A DNA stretch of 64,000 nt from a bacterium (GTDB lineage: Bacteria > Actinomycetota > Thermoleophilia > Solirubrobacterales > Solirubrobacteraceae). Location of the stretch: NCBI GenBank assembly GCA_021323635.1, contig JAJPKQ010000023.1:20789-84788 (forward strand), in the 5' to 3' direction. Below the pieces are notes generated by a model. The model worked only from the letters and a program-made list of their open reading frames with translations, ran no database searches and had not been told where the DNA came from. This document shows positions 34,053 through 44,298 of this stretch, one piece after another. The first letter of the stretch is position 1. Each line of letters opens with the position of its first letter. A program made the translations under genes and the position numbers.

Positions 34053-34643
34053 GTGCGCAGGCTTGCAATGACTCAGGCAACCACCGCGACAGCAACCTAC
34101 GATCTGATGCTGCTCCTCGAGCCCGAGCGCGAGGAGGGCGTGCGCGCCGCCGTGGTCGACTCCGCGCTGAAGATGATCGAGCGCGGGGGCGAGCTGGTGC
34201 GCCACGACCGCTGGGGCGTGCGCGAGCTTGCCTACCCGATCAAGCATCACACGAGCGCCGAGTACCACCTGCTGCAGTTTCGTCCCTCCGGGCGCGAGCT
34301 GCTGGGCGAGCTCGACCGCTCGCTGCGCATCGCCGAAGGGCTGATGCGCTTTCGGATCGTCAAGCTGGCGCCGGGCACGCCGGAGCCGCCCGCGATCCAT
34401 GCGGGCGAGCCCACAGCCGCTGCGCAGGCGCAGCCGGCGGCGGCCGAGAGCGAACACACGCCGAGCGCGCAGATCGACGATCCGGCCGCAGCCGCAGCCG
34501 CAGCCGCAGCCGCAGCGGCGCCGGCGCCCGAGGCTGCGCCTGAGCCGACAGAGTCCGCCGCAGCCGCGCCGACCGCTGCGGATGCCGGCGAAGAGGACCC
34601 CGTGCCGAGCGCGGGGGACGAGGGCGGAGAGGGGCAAGGCTGA
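34053..34643 (+). CDS. rpsF: Ribosomal protein bS6 with long acidic Ala-rich extension
   Basis: The first 100 residues are normal bS6, the 30S partner of bS18: YDLMLLLEPEREEGVRAAV, RHDRWGVRELAYPIKHHTSA and LRIAEGLMRFRIVKL. The remaining 90 or so residues are Ala, Glu and Pro rich without predicted structure, roughly doubling the protein (196 residues). Part of this tail is written by a hexanucleotide repeat. The GTG at 34053 follows a GGGGAGGG ribosome site closely; the ATG at 34068 is an alternative. It leads the block that includes ssb, rpsR, rplI and dnaB. Confidence 0.93.
   Translation: MRRLAMTQATTATATYDLMLLLEPEREEGVRAAVVDSALKMIERGGELVRHDRWGVRELAYPIKHHTSAEYHLLQFRPSGRELLGELDRSLRIAEGLMRFRIVKLAPGTPEPPAIHAGEPTAAAQAQPAAAESEHTPSAQIDDPAAAAAAAAAAAAPAPEAAPEPTESAAAAPTAADAGEEDPVPSAGDEGGEGQG
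34485..34514 (+). repeat. Hexanucleotide repeat in the rpsF tail
   Basis: Five exact copies of GCCGCA in a row, coding for an alanine run of the bS6 extension. Being a multiple of three, changes in copy number would keep the reading frame and only lengthen or shorten the tail. Confidence 0.9.
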
Positions 34644-34693
34644 CCGCAGCGGTCGGACCTGCCGCCCAAGCCTGCTAATACCTTCGCACGGCG

Positions 34694-35152
34694 ATGCCCG
34701 AGTCGAACCTGCACGCGCGCGAGGAGCTGCTTGAGAGCCTGCGCGGCTCCATAGACCACCTTGCCGGCGCCCTTGCCCTCCTGGGCGAGGCCTACGACCA
34801 TCTCGACGAGCAGCAGGCGGATGCGCTTGAGAGCTCGCTCTTCAAGCCTCTGCAGCGGGGCTATGGGCGCGCGAAGCGTGCCGTGATCGAGTTTGCCGCC
34901 CGCCATGACCAGTCGCCCCCGCAGCTTGGGCAGCCGCCGGCGCCGCTGCCCGCCACGGGCGTGAAGGCGCTCGTCGAGGGCGCGCTCGCGGAGGTCGAGG
35001 AGGCCGAGAACGGGATCGTGACGCTGCAGGACTCCCTTGTCCTGCTGGACCTCGGCGACCAGGAGCTGCGGGCGCGCCTTGCCGAGGTGCGCCAGGCGCT
35101 CGAGGAGGCGCGCGGCGGCGCCCGCCACTTCCTCAGAACGCTCGGTCGCTGA
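34694..35152 (+). CDS. Helical protein of unknown function
   Basis: A 152-residue protein, almost entirely predicted helix, with heptad-like runs (LLESLRGSIDHLAGALALLG and ALAEVEEAENGIVTLQDSL) and a Pro/Gln-rich hinge near residue 75-85. No family is recognised. It sits 50 bases after rpsF on the same strand, with the fatty-acid-hydroxylase gene 19 bases further, and it is probably part of the ribosomal-protein transcript. A structural or adaptor role is possible but not shown by any motif. Confidence 0.7.
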   Translation: MPESNLHAREELLESLRGSIDHLAGALALLGEAYDHLDEQQADALESSLFKPLQRGYGRAKRAVIEFAARHDQSPPQLGQPPAPLPATGVKALVEGALAEVEEAENGIVTLQDSLVLLDLGDQELRARLAEVRQALEEARGGARHFLRTLGR

Positions 35153-35171
35153 GCAGTAGACTGCGCAGCGC

Positions 35172-35825
35172 ATGGCCGGAAGCGAGGCACAGCCAGGGCA
35201 GAGCACCCGCAGCGAGATCCTGCGCGCCTCCCCGCGCATGTTCGACTCCGACCTGCTCGACTTCTTCTCGCGCGTCCACCCCTCCGTGCCGGTGCTGATC
35301 TTTGCGCCCGCGATCGCTGCGCTCTGCTACTGGGGGCTGCAGGAATCCTCGCCCGGCGCGTTCATCGGCCTCTTTGCCGCCGGCTACGTGATCTGGAGGC
35401 TGTTCGAGTACTGGCTGCACCGCCTCGTCTTCCACTTCGAGCCCGAGGCCGGGCTGGGCGCGCGGCTGCACTGGATCATCCATGGCGTGCACCACGACCA
35501 CCCCAACGACCCCCTGCGGCTGGTGATGCCCCCGGCGGTGAGCGTGCCGCTGGGAGCGATCATCTTTGCCGCCTTCTACGGCATCTTCGGCGCGCGCTAC
35601 GCACCGGCGCTCGACGGCGGCTTCATCGCCGGCTACCTGCTCTACGACATGATGCACTACTACCTCCACCACTTCACGCCCCGCTCGCGTCTCGGGCGGC
35701 TGCTGCGCGAGCTGCACATGCGCCACCACTTCCAGGACGACACACGCGGCTTCGGTATCAGCGCCCCCTACTGGGACCTCATCTTCCGCACGCTTCCGCA
35801 ACATCGCGCAAAGAGCGCCCCTTAG
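35172..35825 (+). CDS. Fatty acid hydroxylase / sterol desaturase family protein
   Basis: A 217-residue membrane di-iron enzyme. The His clusters are all visible: EYWLHRLVFHF, IHGVHHDHPND, MHYYLHHF and ELHMRHHFQDD, matching FA2H-type hydroxylases that act on the 2-position of acyl chains. Four hydrophobic segments surround them (for example LIFAPAIAALCYWGL). The end GFGISAPYWDLIFRTLP is typical. Hydroxylation of membrane fatty acids is the likely role. Location between rpsF and ssb is unusual for such a gene. Confidence 0.88.
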   Translation: MAGSEAQPGQSTRSEILRASPRMFDSDLLDFFSRVHPSVPVLIFAPAIAALCYWGLQESSPGAFIGLFAAGYVIWRLFEYWLHRLVFHFEPEAGLGARLHWIIHGVHHDHPNDPLRLVMPPAVSVPLGAIIFAAFYGIFGARYAPALDGGFIAGYLLYDMMHYYLHHFTPRSRLGRLLRELHMRHHFQDDTRGFGISAPYWDLIFRTLPQHRAKSAP

Positions 35826-35948
35826 CCTGACCTGCGCGGATCGGCCCGCACGCGGCCGCCGGGGTCTTCTCTACACTCAGGCGATCGGCCGCTTGCCAGA
35901 GCGCTGCCGCGGCCGTCAAGCGCACCCGACCACAGGAGCAGAAGAGCA

Positions 35949-36434
35949 GTGGCAAGTTCAAACATCAACAGAGTTGTTATGACCGGCAATCTGACCGCCG
36001 ACCCGGAGCTGCGGTCGCTGCCGAGCGGGACCTCGGTCTGCAAGCTGCGCATCGCCAGCAACACGCGCCGGCGCAATGGCTCAACCGGCGAATGGGAGGA
36101 CAAGCCCAACTACTTCAACGTCACGGTCTGGGGGGCGCAGGGCGAGAACGCCGCGCGCTACCTGACCAAGGGCCGGCCGGTCGCAATCGACGGGCGCCTG
36201 GAATGGCGCGAGTGGGAGGCCGAAGACGGCAGCAAGCGCCAGGCAATCGATATCATCGCGGAAACTGTTCAGTTCCTGGGCTCTGCGCGGGAAGGCGGCC
36301 CGACGGGCGGCGGCGGCGGCTTCAGCGCCGGCGCCGGAGCGGGAGATGCGCCGATCGACGGCCAGGACTTCGAGCAGCCTGTGCCGATCGCAAGCGGCGG
36401 CATGCAGACCGGAGACGACGAGGTTCCCTTCTAA
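35949..36434 (+). CDS. ssb: Single-stranded DNA-binding protein
   Basis: A 161-residue OB-fold protein that coats single-stranded DNA at replication forks. The OB core is [34 protein letters not shown] and [10 protein letters not shown] Gly-rich linker leads to the acidic tip ending DDEVPF, which binds partner proteins. The GTG at 35949 follows an AGGAG ribosome site. It precedes rpsR, the standard order in actinobacteria and firmicutes. Confidence 0.96.
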   Translation: MASSNINRVVMTGNLTADPELRSLPSGTSVCKLRIASNTRRRNGSTGEWEDKPNYFNVTVWGAQGENAARYLTKGRPVAIDGRLEWREWEAEDGSKRQAIDIIAETVQFLGSAREGGPTGGGGGFSAGAGAGDAPIDGQDFEQPVPIASGGMQTGDDEVPF

Positions 36435-36505
36435 AGCGCCGCCGGCAGGGTGGCAGCAGGAGAAGGGCAGGGAAGAGACAAGAGCAGAAAGGCAGGATCG
36501 CAGCG

Positions 36506-36817
36506 GTGGCAAAGCAGAGAAACAGCAGGGCAAAGGGATCACGGCGGCGTGAGCGGCGGATCATCGGCGTGCGGCGCAAGCCCTGTCAGCACTGCCGCGA
36601 GCACATCGAGCACGTCGACTACAAGGATGTAGCTGCGCTGCGGCGCTTCATCTCCGAGCGGGGCAAGATGCGCTCGCGGCGGATCACGGGCGCCTGCAGG
36701 CGCCACCAGAGCCAGATCGCCAGGGCGATCAAGATCGCGCGCGAACTTGCCCTGCTGCCCTATGTCTCGGAGGGCTCTGGCGGCGAAGGCTCATACCACC
36801 GTCGAGGTCGCTCCTAG
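36506..36817 (+). CDS. rpsR: Ribosomal protein bS18
   Basis: A 103-residue 30S protein that pairs with bS6. It has the zinc-type Cys pair in [18 protein letters not shown] and a third Cys in [19 protein letters not shown], so it is the Cys-containing form. The GTG at 36506 follows GGCAGGATC. The protein is longer than usual by a basic N-terminal stretch and a Ser/Gly/Arg tail. Three bases separate its stop from rplI. Confidence 0.95.
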   Translation: MAKQRNSRAKGSRRRERRIIGVRRKPCQHCREHIEHVDYKDVAALRRFISERGKMRSRRITGACRRHQSQIARAIKIARELALLPYVSEGSGGEGSYHRRGRS

Positions 36818-36820
36818 GCC

Positions 36821-37288
36821 GTGCCCGAGGTCGTTCTGCTCAAGGATGTCGAGTCGCTTGGCGAGCGCGGCAGCGTCGTCGAGGTCTCGAAGGGCTATCT
36901 GCGCAACTTCCTGATCCCGCGCAAACTTGCCACCGTCGCGACGCCAGGGGCGCTGGAGGCGTTCCGGCGCCGCCAGGAGGCCGAGGAGCGGGCGCGGCGC
37001 GAAGCGCTCGAGCGCGCTGAGCAGAACGCGGCGATGCTCTCGCGGACGGTGCTCACGATCCCCGCGCAGGCCGGTCCCGACGGGCACCTGTTCGGGTCGG
37101 TCGGACCGCGGGACATCGTCGAGGCGATCCGTGCCGCCCGCCAGCTGAAGCTCGATCGCCGCGCGGTGCATCTGCCCGAGCCGATCAAGAGCGTGGGCAC
37201 CTACATGGTCGACGTCGAGCTTCCCGCCGGGCACCGCGCGAGCGTGAAGACGATCGTGGTCGCCGCGCAGGACAAGCGAGAGCACTGA
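36821..37288 (+). CDS. rplI: Ribosomal protein bL9
   Basis: A 155-residue 50S protein that projects from the L1 side. The N-terminal domain is VVLLKDVESLGERGSVVEV followed by KGYLRNFLIPRKLA, joined by a long helix (ALEAFRRRQEAEERARREAL) to the C-terminal domain with HLFGSVGPRDIVEAI. It starts with GTG three bases after the rpsR stop and lies 11 bases before dnaB. Confidence 0.96.
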   Translation: MPEVVLLKDVESLGERGSVVEVSKGYLRNFLIPRKLATVATPGALEAFRRRQEAEERARREALERAEQNAAMLSRTVLTIPAQAGPDGHLFGSVGPRDIVEAIRAARQLKLDRRAVHLPEPIKSVGTYMVDVELPAGHRASVKTIVVAAQDKREH

Positions 37289-37299
37289 GGCAAAAGATC

Positions 37300-38781
37300 A
37301 TGGCGGAGACGATCCTGCCGCCGCACGACCTGGACGCCGAGCAGGCGGTGCTGGGCGCGATCCTGCTCTCGGACCGCTCGCTGTATGCGCTTGTGATCGA
37401 GGAGGGCCTGCGCCCGGCGGACTTCTACCACGAGCGCCACACGCGCATCTACGAGGCGATGCTCTCCCTCTACAACGAATCGCAGCCGGTCGATCCGCTG
37501 ACGGTGACCGAGCGCCTGGCGCGCATGGGCCACCTCGAGAAGGTGGGCGGCAGGGGAGCGATCGAGGAGCTCACCGGTGTCGTGCCCGCAGCCGGCCATG
37601 CCCGCCGCTACGCCCAGATCGTGCGCGAGGCCGCGCTGCTGCGGCGCCTGCTGGGCGCGACCTATGAGATCCAGGGCGAGGTCGCAGAGCACAGCGCGCC
37701 CCCGCGCGAGCTCGTCGAGCGCGCGGAGCGCGCGATCCTCGAGGTTGCGCGCGATGACCGCCGCCAGGACTTCCGCTCGATCGAGGATGTCCTCCACAAC
37801 GAGCTTGACAAGCTTCACCGCCTCTCGCTGGAAGGCACGCGCCTGACCGGGACCCCCTCGGGCTTCACCGACCTGGATGCGATCACGGGCGGCTTTCAGC
37901 CGGGGAACCTGATCATCGTCGCGGCGCGCCCCGCGATGGGCAAGAGCGCGCTGGTCTGCAACATCGCCGAGAACGCCGCGGTCAAGCACAACGTCCCGGT
38001 CGCGCTCTTCTCGCTTGAGATGGCCGAGGCGGAGCTCGCCCAGCGCTTTGTCGCCTCCCAGACGCCGATCAAGGGCGAGGAGCTGCGCCGCGGGCGTGTG
38101 CCGGAGAGCCGCTGGCCGAAGATCTTGAAGGCGACCCAGCGCCTCGCCGCCGCGCCGCTGTGGATCGACGACTCCAGCGATGTCGGCCTGCTCGAGATCC
38201 GCGCCAAGGCCAGGCGTCTGCACAGCCAGCGCGAGGGCGGGCTGGGGCTGATCATCGTCGACTACCTGCAGCTGATGCGCACCGAGAGCCGCTATGACAG
38301 CCGCGTCACCGCCGTCGGTGAGCTCTCGCGGGGGCTGAAGATCTTAGCCCGCGAGCTGGAAGTGCCGGTGATCGCGATCTCGCAGCTCTCGCGCGCTGTC
38401 GAGCAGCGGCCCGACAAGAAGCCGATGCTCTCCGATCTGCGCGAGTCCGGGAACCTCGAGCAGGACTCCGACCTGGTCGTCTTCCTCTATCGCGACGAGT
38501 ACTACAACGAGGACTCCGAGCGCATCGGCGAGGCTGACCTGATGATCGCAAAGCACCGCAACGGCGCGCTCGGCACCGTCACCCTCACATTTCAGAAGGA
38601 CTACCCGAAGTTCATGAACTTCGCCTCCGAGCGCTCGCTGGGGGCGGGCGTCGGGGTCGGCGCCGGAGCGCCGCGCCGCCACGAGCGCGGGCAGGGCGGG
38701 GAAGTGATCGAGGCGGACTTCAGCCGCTCGGGTGCCGCGGATGCGGGCGGCTTCCCCGAGGATGAGGACTATGACTTCTAA
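37300..38781 (+). CDS. dnaB: Replicative DNA helicase
   Basis: The hexameric fork helicase, 493 residues. N-terminal collar domain: LPPHDLDAEQAVLGAILLS. The RecA-like motor has Walker A IIVAARPAMGKSALVCN (about residue 207-220), GLIIVDYLQLM as Walker B and LSDLRESGNLEQDSDLVVF. No intein is present. The end is Gly/Ala rich. Its last 11 bases overlap the start of a DnaC-like loader gene. Confidence 0.97.
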   Translation: MAETILPPHDLDAEQAVLGAILLSDRSLYALVIEEGLRPADFYHERHTRIYEAMLSLYNESQPVDPLTVTERLARMGHLEKVGGRGAIEELTGVVPAAGHARRYAQIVREAALLRRLLGATYEIQGEVAEHSAPPRELVERAERAILEVARDDRRQDFRSIEDVLHNELDKLHRLSLEGTRLTGTPSGFTDLDAITGGFQPGNLIIVAARPAMGKSALVCNIAENAAVKHNVPVALFSLEMAEAELAQRFVASQTPIKGEELRRGRVPESRWPKILKATQRLAAAPLWIDDSSDVGLLEIRAKARRLHSQREGGLGLIIVDYLQLMRTESRYDSRVTAVGELSRGLKILARELEVPVIAISQLSRAVEQRPDKKPMLSDLRESGNLEQDSDLVVFLYRDEYYNEDSERIGEADLMIAKHRNGALGTVTLTFQKDYPKFMNFASERSLGAGVGVGAGAPRRHERGQGGEVIEADFSRSGAADAGGFPEDEDYDF

Positions 38782-39610
38782 GCGCGGCTCCGCGCGCGCT
38801 CCAGGGTCCGGGCGCGAGGGCTCCGGCGCGCGCTGCCCCTATGGGCTCTGTGACGGATCTGGGTTCGTGATCGACTTCGAGGCCAACAGCGCGCGCCGCT
38901 GCGAGTGCATGCCGGCGCGGGTCGCTCGGCGGCTGGCAAGCCGCCTGCAGGGGCGCATCCCCACCAGGTACGAGGGCGTCTCCTTCGAGCGCCCGCCGAT
39001 CTCCGAGCTTCCCCAGCCCGTGCTGGAAGCGCTGCGCGCCTACACGCACGACATCTCTGCGAGCCTTGCGGAGGGACGCGGGCTCTGGGTGGTCGGCGAT
39101 GTCGGCACCGGCAAGACCTCGGTGGCGATGCTCGTCTCCAAGCTGGCGATCGCCGCCGGCCAGACCGTCGCGATCTACTCGCTGCCGCGGCTGCTCAACC
39201 TGCTGCGCGAGGAGATCGCCCACGAGGCGGGAGTGCTCGCGCTGCTCGATGACCTCACTGCGGTGGACCTGCTGCACATCGACGACCTCGGGGCACACCA
39301 CTCGACCGGGTGGGCGCTCGAGCAGCTCTATCTGCTGATCGACGCCCGCTACCAGGCCGGACGGGCGATCGTCGCGACGACCAATGTCAAGGACAACGAG
39401 CTGCACCCCGACGGCATCGCGCGCCAGCTTGCGGCGCCGCTGCTGGGCTCCAAGGCTGCGGAGGGCGCCGATCAGGCGATGGGGCCCGGCGGCCACCTGG
39501 GGGCGCGCATCGTCTCGCGGCTGATCGAGATCTGTGGTGACCCGCTGCCGCTCTTCGGCGATGACCTCCGCCGTCCCTATCGCGCTCGCGGCAGCCTGAC
39601 GCTGCCCTAG
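38771..39610 (+). CDS. DnaC/DnaI-like AAA+ helicase loader
   Basis: A 279-residue AAA+ ATPase. A small zinc-ribbon-like motif (CPYGLCDGSGF and RRCECMPAR) leads the protein, as in DnaI. Walker A is VVGDVGTGKTSVAM, Walker B is LLHIDDLGAHH and sensor 1 is AIVATTNVKDNEL. The ATG at 38771 overlaps the dnaB stop, so the helicase and the likely loader are made together. Actinobacteria commonly lack DnaC/DnaI and use DciA, so this coupling is worth noting. A role as loader is inference from family and position. Confidence 0.85.
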   Translation: MTSKRGSARAPGSGREGSGARCPYGLCDGSGFVIDFEANSARRCECMPARVARRLASRLQGRIPTRYEGVSFERPPISELPQPVLEALRAYTHDISASLAEGRGLWVVGDVGTGKTSVAMLVSKLAIAAGQTVAIYSLPRLLNLLREEIAHEAGVLALLDDLTAVDLLHIDDLGAHHSTGWALEQLYLLIDARYQAGRAIVATTNVKDNELHPDGIARQLAAPLLGSKAAEGADQAMGPGGHLGARIVSRLIEICGDPLPLFGDDLRRPYRARGSLTLP

Positions 39611-40951
<1,341 letters not shown>

Positions 40952-40955
40952 TCGC

Positions 40956-41696
40956 TCAGAGCGCTCTGCGGTCGCTGTCTGCCGCCGGGGAGGGCGCGTG
41001 CAGCAGCTCCGGGCCCTCGGGCGCGCGGGGGGAGCCCACCGCCGGATTGGCAGCCTCGGCGTGGGTGCGCTCGCTGGGCAGCGTCGCGCATAGCGAGAGC
41101 GCCTCTTCGCCGCTCAGCGCAGGATCGAGCCATGCCTCCTGCAGCGCTCGATCGGCAAGCACCACCGGCATCCTTGCGTGCACCGAGCGGGCGACCGCGT
41201 TGCCATCCGACGCACAGGTCAAGAGCGCGATCGAGCGGCGCTCGTGCCCATCGGCGCTCGATGCCGTGCAGCTCAGCGCGGCGAAGGCAAACGGCGCGCC
41301 GTCGTCGACGGTGAAGCGGAAGGGCTGCCCGGGGGCCCCCCGGCGCTCGGCGTGCAGCCACTCATACCAGCCGTCGGCGATCTGCAGCGCTCGGAGCGCC
41401 GGGTCTGCAAGCAGCGGGCCGTAGGTGCGGCTGGTGAGCGCGCTCTCGACGCGCGCGTTGATCAGGCTGTAGCGGCTGGCCCTGCCACCGCGCTCTCTGG
41501 CCTGCAGCAGCCAGGGCGGCAGCAGCCCCCAGCGCATCAGCTGTGGCACGCGCTCGCCCGCCCGCGCGACGATCGCGAGCACCTCCTGGGTCGGGGCGAT
41601 GTTGTAGCGGCGGGTGCCGCGCGCGTCCGGAAGCCTGACACCGAAGCGGCCGTTGATCTCCTCCGGCCCCGCGGTGTTTGTGTAGCGGCCGCACAT
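40956..41696 (-). CDS. SRAP-domain protein (YedK/HMCES-like)
   Basis: Shields abasic sites in single-stranded DNA by forming a thiazolidine link through its N-terminal Cys. It begins with MCGRYTN, putting the Cys at position 2, then RYNIAPTQEVLAIV, LMRWGLLPPWL, the Asn/Glu active pair in LINARVES, GWYEWLH, and the SVHARMPVVLAD His motif. Length is 246 residues against the usual 220-230. It is divergent from the MFS gene at 41739. Confidence 0.95.
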   Translation of the reverse strand: MCGRYTNTAGPEEINGRFGVRLPDARGTRRYNIAPTQEVLAIVARAGERVPQLMRWGLLPPWLLQARERGGRASRYSLINARVESALTSRTYGPLLADPALRALQIADGWYEWLHAERRGAPGQPFRFTVDDGAPFAFAALSCTASSADGHERRSIALLTCASDGNAVARSVHARMPVVLADRALQEAWLDPALSGEEALSLCATLPSERTHAEAANPAVGSPRAPEGPELLHAPSPAADSDRRAL

Positions 41697-41738
41697 CGTC
41701 CGCGCAGCCTAGCGCGCTGGAGCAAATAGGCTGCGCAG

Positions 41739-43196
41739 GTGTCAGGCAGGCAGGCAGCGGAGGATCGCCGCGAGCAGGGCCCTCAGGTGCGCCCGCGACC
41801 CTCAGGCGCGCTCGCGCGCACGCTCGCGCAGATGGGCGCAACGCTTGCGGTCGGCGGGCGCGACGCTCGCCTGCTGCTGGCCGCACGCGTGCTGATGAGC
41901 GCCCAGCGGGCGCTCGTGGGCGTCGTCGCGCCGATCTACCTGGCACGTCGCGGGCTCTCAGGCACGGAAGTCGGCATGCTTTTCTCCGCCGTCGGGCTCG
42001 CAGGCGCAGCGATCAGCGCGATCGTCGGCTTCGGCGCCGACCGCTTCGGACGCAAGCCCTTTGTCGTCTACGTCCCGCTGCTTGCGGCAGGCGCAGGCTT
42101 CGTGTTCGCGTTCGTCGGTGCGACCGGAGCGCTCTTTGCCGCGGCGGCGATCGGCTCCTTCGGCCGCGGCTCGGGCGCGGGCGCGGGGATGGTCGGTCCC
42201 TACCAGCCTGCCGAGCAGGCCCTGCTCGCCGGGCTCGTCGACGATCGCAGCCGTCCGCGCCTGTTTGCGAACATCGCCTCCGCCTCCGCGCTCGGGGGCC
42301 TGCTCGGCGCGGTCCTTGCGGCCAGCCCGCTCACGCAAGCCGCTTCGGGTCCAGCGGGGACAGGCACCTACCGCGATGCCTTCCTCGTCGCTGCGCTGCT
42401 TGCGCTCCTGACCGCGCTGCTTGCAATGCCCGTGCGCGAAGGGCGACGCCCGGCCCGCCAACAGCGCGGCGAAGATGCGCGCTCGCGCGCGCCCCGGCGA
42501 CTCTCGGCGCCGGCGCGCTCGCTGGTGCTGCGGCTGGCGGCGACGAACACCGTCAATGGGCTTGCCGTCGGCCTCTTCGGTCCCTTTGTGAGCTACTGGC
42601 TCTACCGTCGCTTCGGCGCAGGGCCGAGCACGATCGGCCTGCTCTACATCGCCGCAAATGTCGTGACGATAATGACGAATCAGCTGGCGACGCCGCTGGC
42701 GCGCCGCCACGGCATGGTGCGCACGGTCGTGATCGCACGCATGCTGCAGGCGCTGCTGCTGATCCCGCTCGCGCTCTCGCCGAGCCTCTACGTCGCCGGC
42801 GCCCTCTACTCGCTGCGCCTGGTCGCCCAGCGCATCGGGCTTGCGCTGCGCCAGACCTTCGTGATGAGCGCTGCTCCGGAGAGCGAGCGCGCCAAGGTCG
42901 CAGCGCTCTCGCAGCTGCCCATGCAGGGAGCCTCGGCGACCGCGCCGACGCTCGCGGGCTACCTCTTCGATGCGGTCGGCCTTGCCGTGCCCTTCGAGAT
43001 CGCCGGGGTGCTGCAGCTGATCAACGCGGGGCTCTTCCAGTGGTTCTTCGGTCGCGCCGCCAAGGCCGACGGCGAGGGCGCCAGCAAGCCGCCACGCGCA
43101 TCGCCCATCGGGCGCGAGCAGCTGCCGGCCGCCGGCAGGATCCTGACCGGCGAGGAGGACACCGGCGAGCTGACCCTCCCGGAGGGCGGCCGCTGA
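41739..43196 (+). CDS. MFS transporter, unknown substrate
   Basis: A 485-residue transporter with 12 predicted helices. Motif A reads FGADRFGRKPFVVYVP, and IGSFGRGSGAGAGMVGPYQP is the conserved stretch around helix 5. The N-terminal 40 residues are polar. The family resembles sugar or drug transporters, but no motif fixes the substrate. It starts with GTG, 43 bases from the divergent SRAP gene. Confidence 0.88.
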   Translation: MSGRQAAEDRREQGPQVRPRPSGALARTLAQMGATLAVGGRDARLLLAARVLMSAQRALVGVVAPIYLARRGLSGTEVGMLFSAVGLAGAAISAIVGFGADRFGRKPFVVYVPLLAAGAGFVFAFVGATGALFAAAAIGSFGRGSGAGAGMVGPYQPAEQALLAGLVDDRSRPRLFANIASASALGGLLGAVLAASPLTQAASGPAGTGTYRDAFLVAALLALLTALLAMPVREGRRPARQQRGEDARSRAPRRLSAPARSLVLRLAATNTVNGLAVGLFGPFVSYWLYRRFGAGPSTIGLLYIAANVVTIMTNQLATPLARRHGMVRTVVIARMLQALLLIPLALSPSLYVAGALYSLRLVAQRIGLALRQTFVMSAAPESERAKVAALSQLPMQGASATAPTLAGYLFDAVGLAVPFEIAGVLQLINAGLFQWFFGRAAKADGEGASKPPRASPIGREQLPAAGRILTGEEDTGELTLPEGGR

Positions 43197-43214
43197 GCGC
43201 CGGGCGCAGTGCCA

Positions 43215-43464
43215 CGCAATCCCCACTCCAGCGCGTCGACCAGTTGATGACCCCCTCGACGTCGGCGTTCGGCTGAGCGCCGCGGGCATCGATCTCGAGG
43301 ATCTCGGCGAGCGATGCCTCTACGTCAGCCAGGAGCCGGATCGTGGACGCGGCCAGCTCAATCCTGCGTGCTGTCGGCTTTGGAAGGTAGGCGATGTATC
43401 CATCGCGACCGATCGTCCGCCGCGGCTTGCCAGATGGCGTGGATCTGTATGCCGAGCGGACCAT
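43215..43464 (-). pseudogene. Remnant of a Fic family N-terminal domain
   Basis: On the minus strand a short frame encodes DGYIAYLPKPTARRIELAA followed by STIRLLADVEASLAEILEI, the typical opening of Fic/DOC AMP-transferases (Fic_N). The following residues leave the family and the catalytic HPFxxGNGR motif is absent; the frame then runs antisense into the MFS gene. So this is a truncated leftover. The rest of 43197-43638 holds no gene and is less G+C rich, which fits decayed accessory DNA. Confidence 0.55.
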
Positions 43465-43638
43465 GGAGCGGGCAACCGGAGTCGTCCATGCAGAAAAGCA
43501 GCCAATCGTTTATTTAGAGAGGATCGAGGACTGTAAAGACTCCTGCGCAGTCCACGTGGGCTGGAGTGCCGCCGATCCGGGCTACCCAGGGCTGCTCGTG
43601 CGCCTCATCGAGGCGCGGCCGGCAAGGCGGGAGGCGCC

Positions 43639-44271
43639 CTAGCGAGCGAAGCCGTTGGCGATCGCGCCCGGAGGCGTGCTCTGGCCGCGTTGCGCCCCGC
43701 CGCGCGCCATCTCCGGCTGCAGTCGCGAGGGAATCGGATCGGGAGCGATGCCGAGCGCGGCGATCGTCATCGCGACCATCTCATAGTGGCCGACAAGCAT
43801 GCAGAGCTCGATCAGCTCGCGATCCTCCAGCAGCGGGCGCAGCCGCGAGTAGACCGGATCGCGGATCGTGCGCTGTTCGTGCAGCTCATCGACCGCCTGC
43901 AGCAGCGCCGCCTCGCGCTCGGGGAGGCCCGGCGCAAGCGCGCCGACGCGCACGCGCGCGATCTCCTCCGCGCTCAGGCCGACGCGCAGGGCGATCGACT
44001 CGTGATGGCGCCGCTCGTACTCGGAGGCACAGTTGTGGGCCACGCGCAGGATCACGAGCTCGCGGTCGCGCGCCGGCAGGCAGCCGCGGCGCAGCAGTGC
44101 TCCTGCAAACAGCAGCCAGCCGCGGAATAGCCAGCGGTGGCGGGCTATCGTGCGCAGCAGGTTTGAGGGCTGCGCGCCGACAGCCCGGCCGGCGAAGCGC
44201 GCGATCAGCGCGTTGACGAAGCCGCTCTCCGCGCGCGGCGCTGGCCGAAGACGTGGTTGGCCCGCTGACAC
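43639..44271 (-). CDS. Carboxymuconolactone decarboxylase / AhpD-like protein
   Basis: A 210-residue helical protein of the CMD family. The recognisable core is ARDRELVILRVAHNCASEYERRHH, where a Cys and the His line the active pocket, with ALRVGLSAEEIARVR and a LPEREAALLQAVDELHEQRT stretch. AhpD members have CxxC and act in peroxide reduction; here only one Cys of the pair is present (NCASEYE), so thiol chemistry of AhpD type is doubtful. The role is unknown. It is followed on the same strand, further along, by the flavin-binding gene upstream in transcription. Confidence 0.85.
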   Translation of the reverse strand: MSAGQPRLRPAPRAESGFVNALIARFAGRAVGAQPSNLLRTIARHRWLFRGWLLFAGALLRRGCLPARDRELVILRVAHNCASEYERRHHESIALRVGLSAEEIARVRVGALAPGLPEREAALLQAVDELHEQRTIRDPVYSRLRPLLEDRELIELCMLVGHYEMVAMTIAALGIAPDPIPSRLQPEMARGGAQRGQSTPPGAIANGFAR

Positions 44272-44298
44272 GCGGCGATCATAGGCGCTGATCCGGCG

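Noticed and set aside
43394..43642. Plus-strand open frame of 82 codons in the Fic remnant region
   Set aside because: No family, no ribosome site, and it overlaps decayed sequence.
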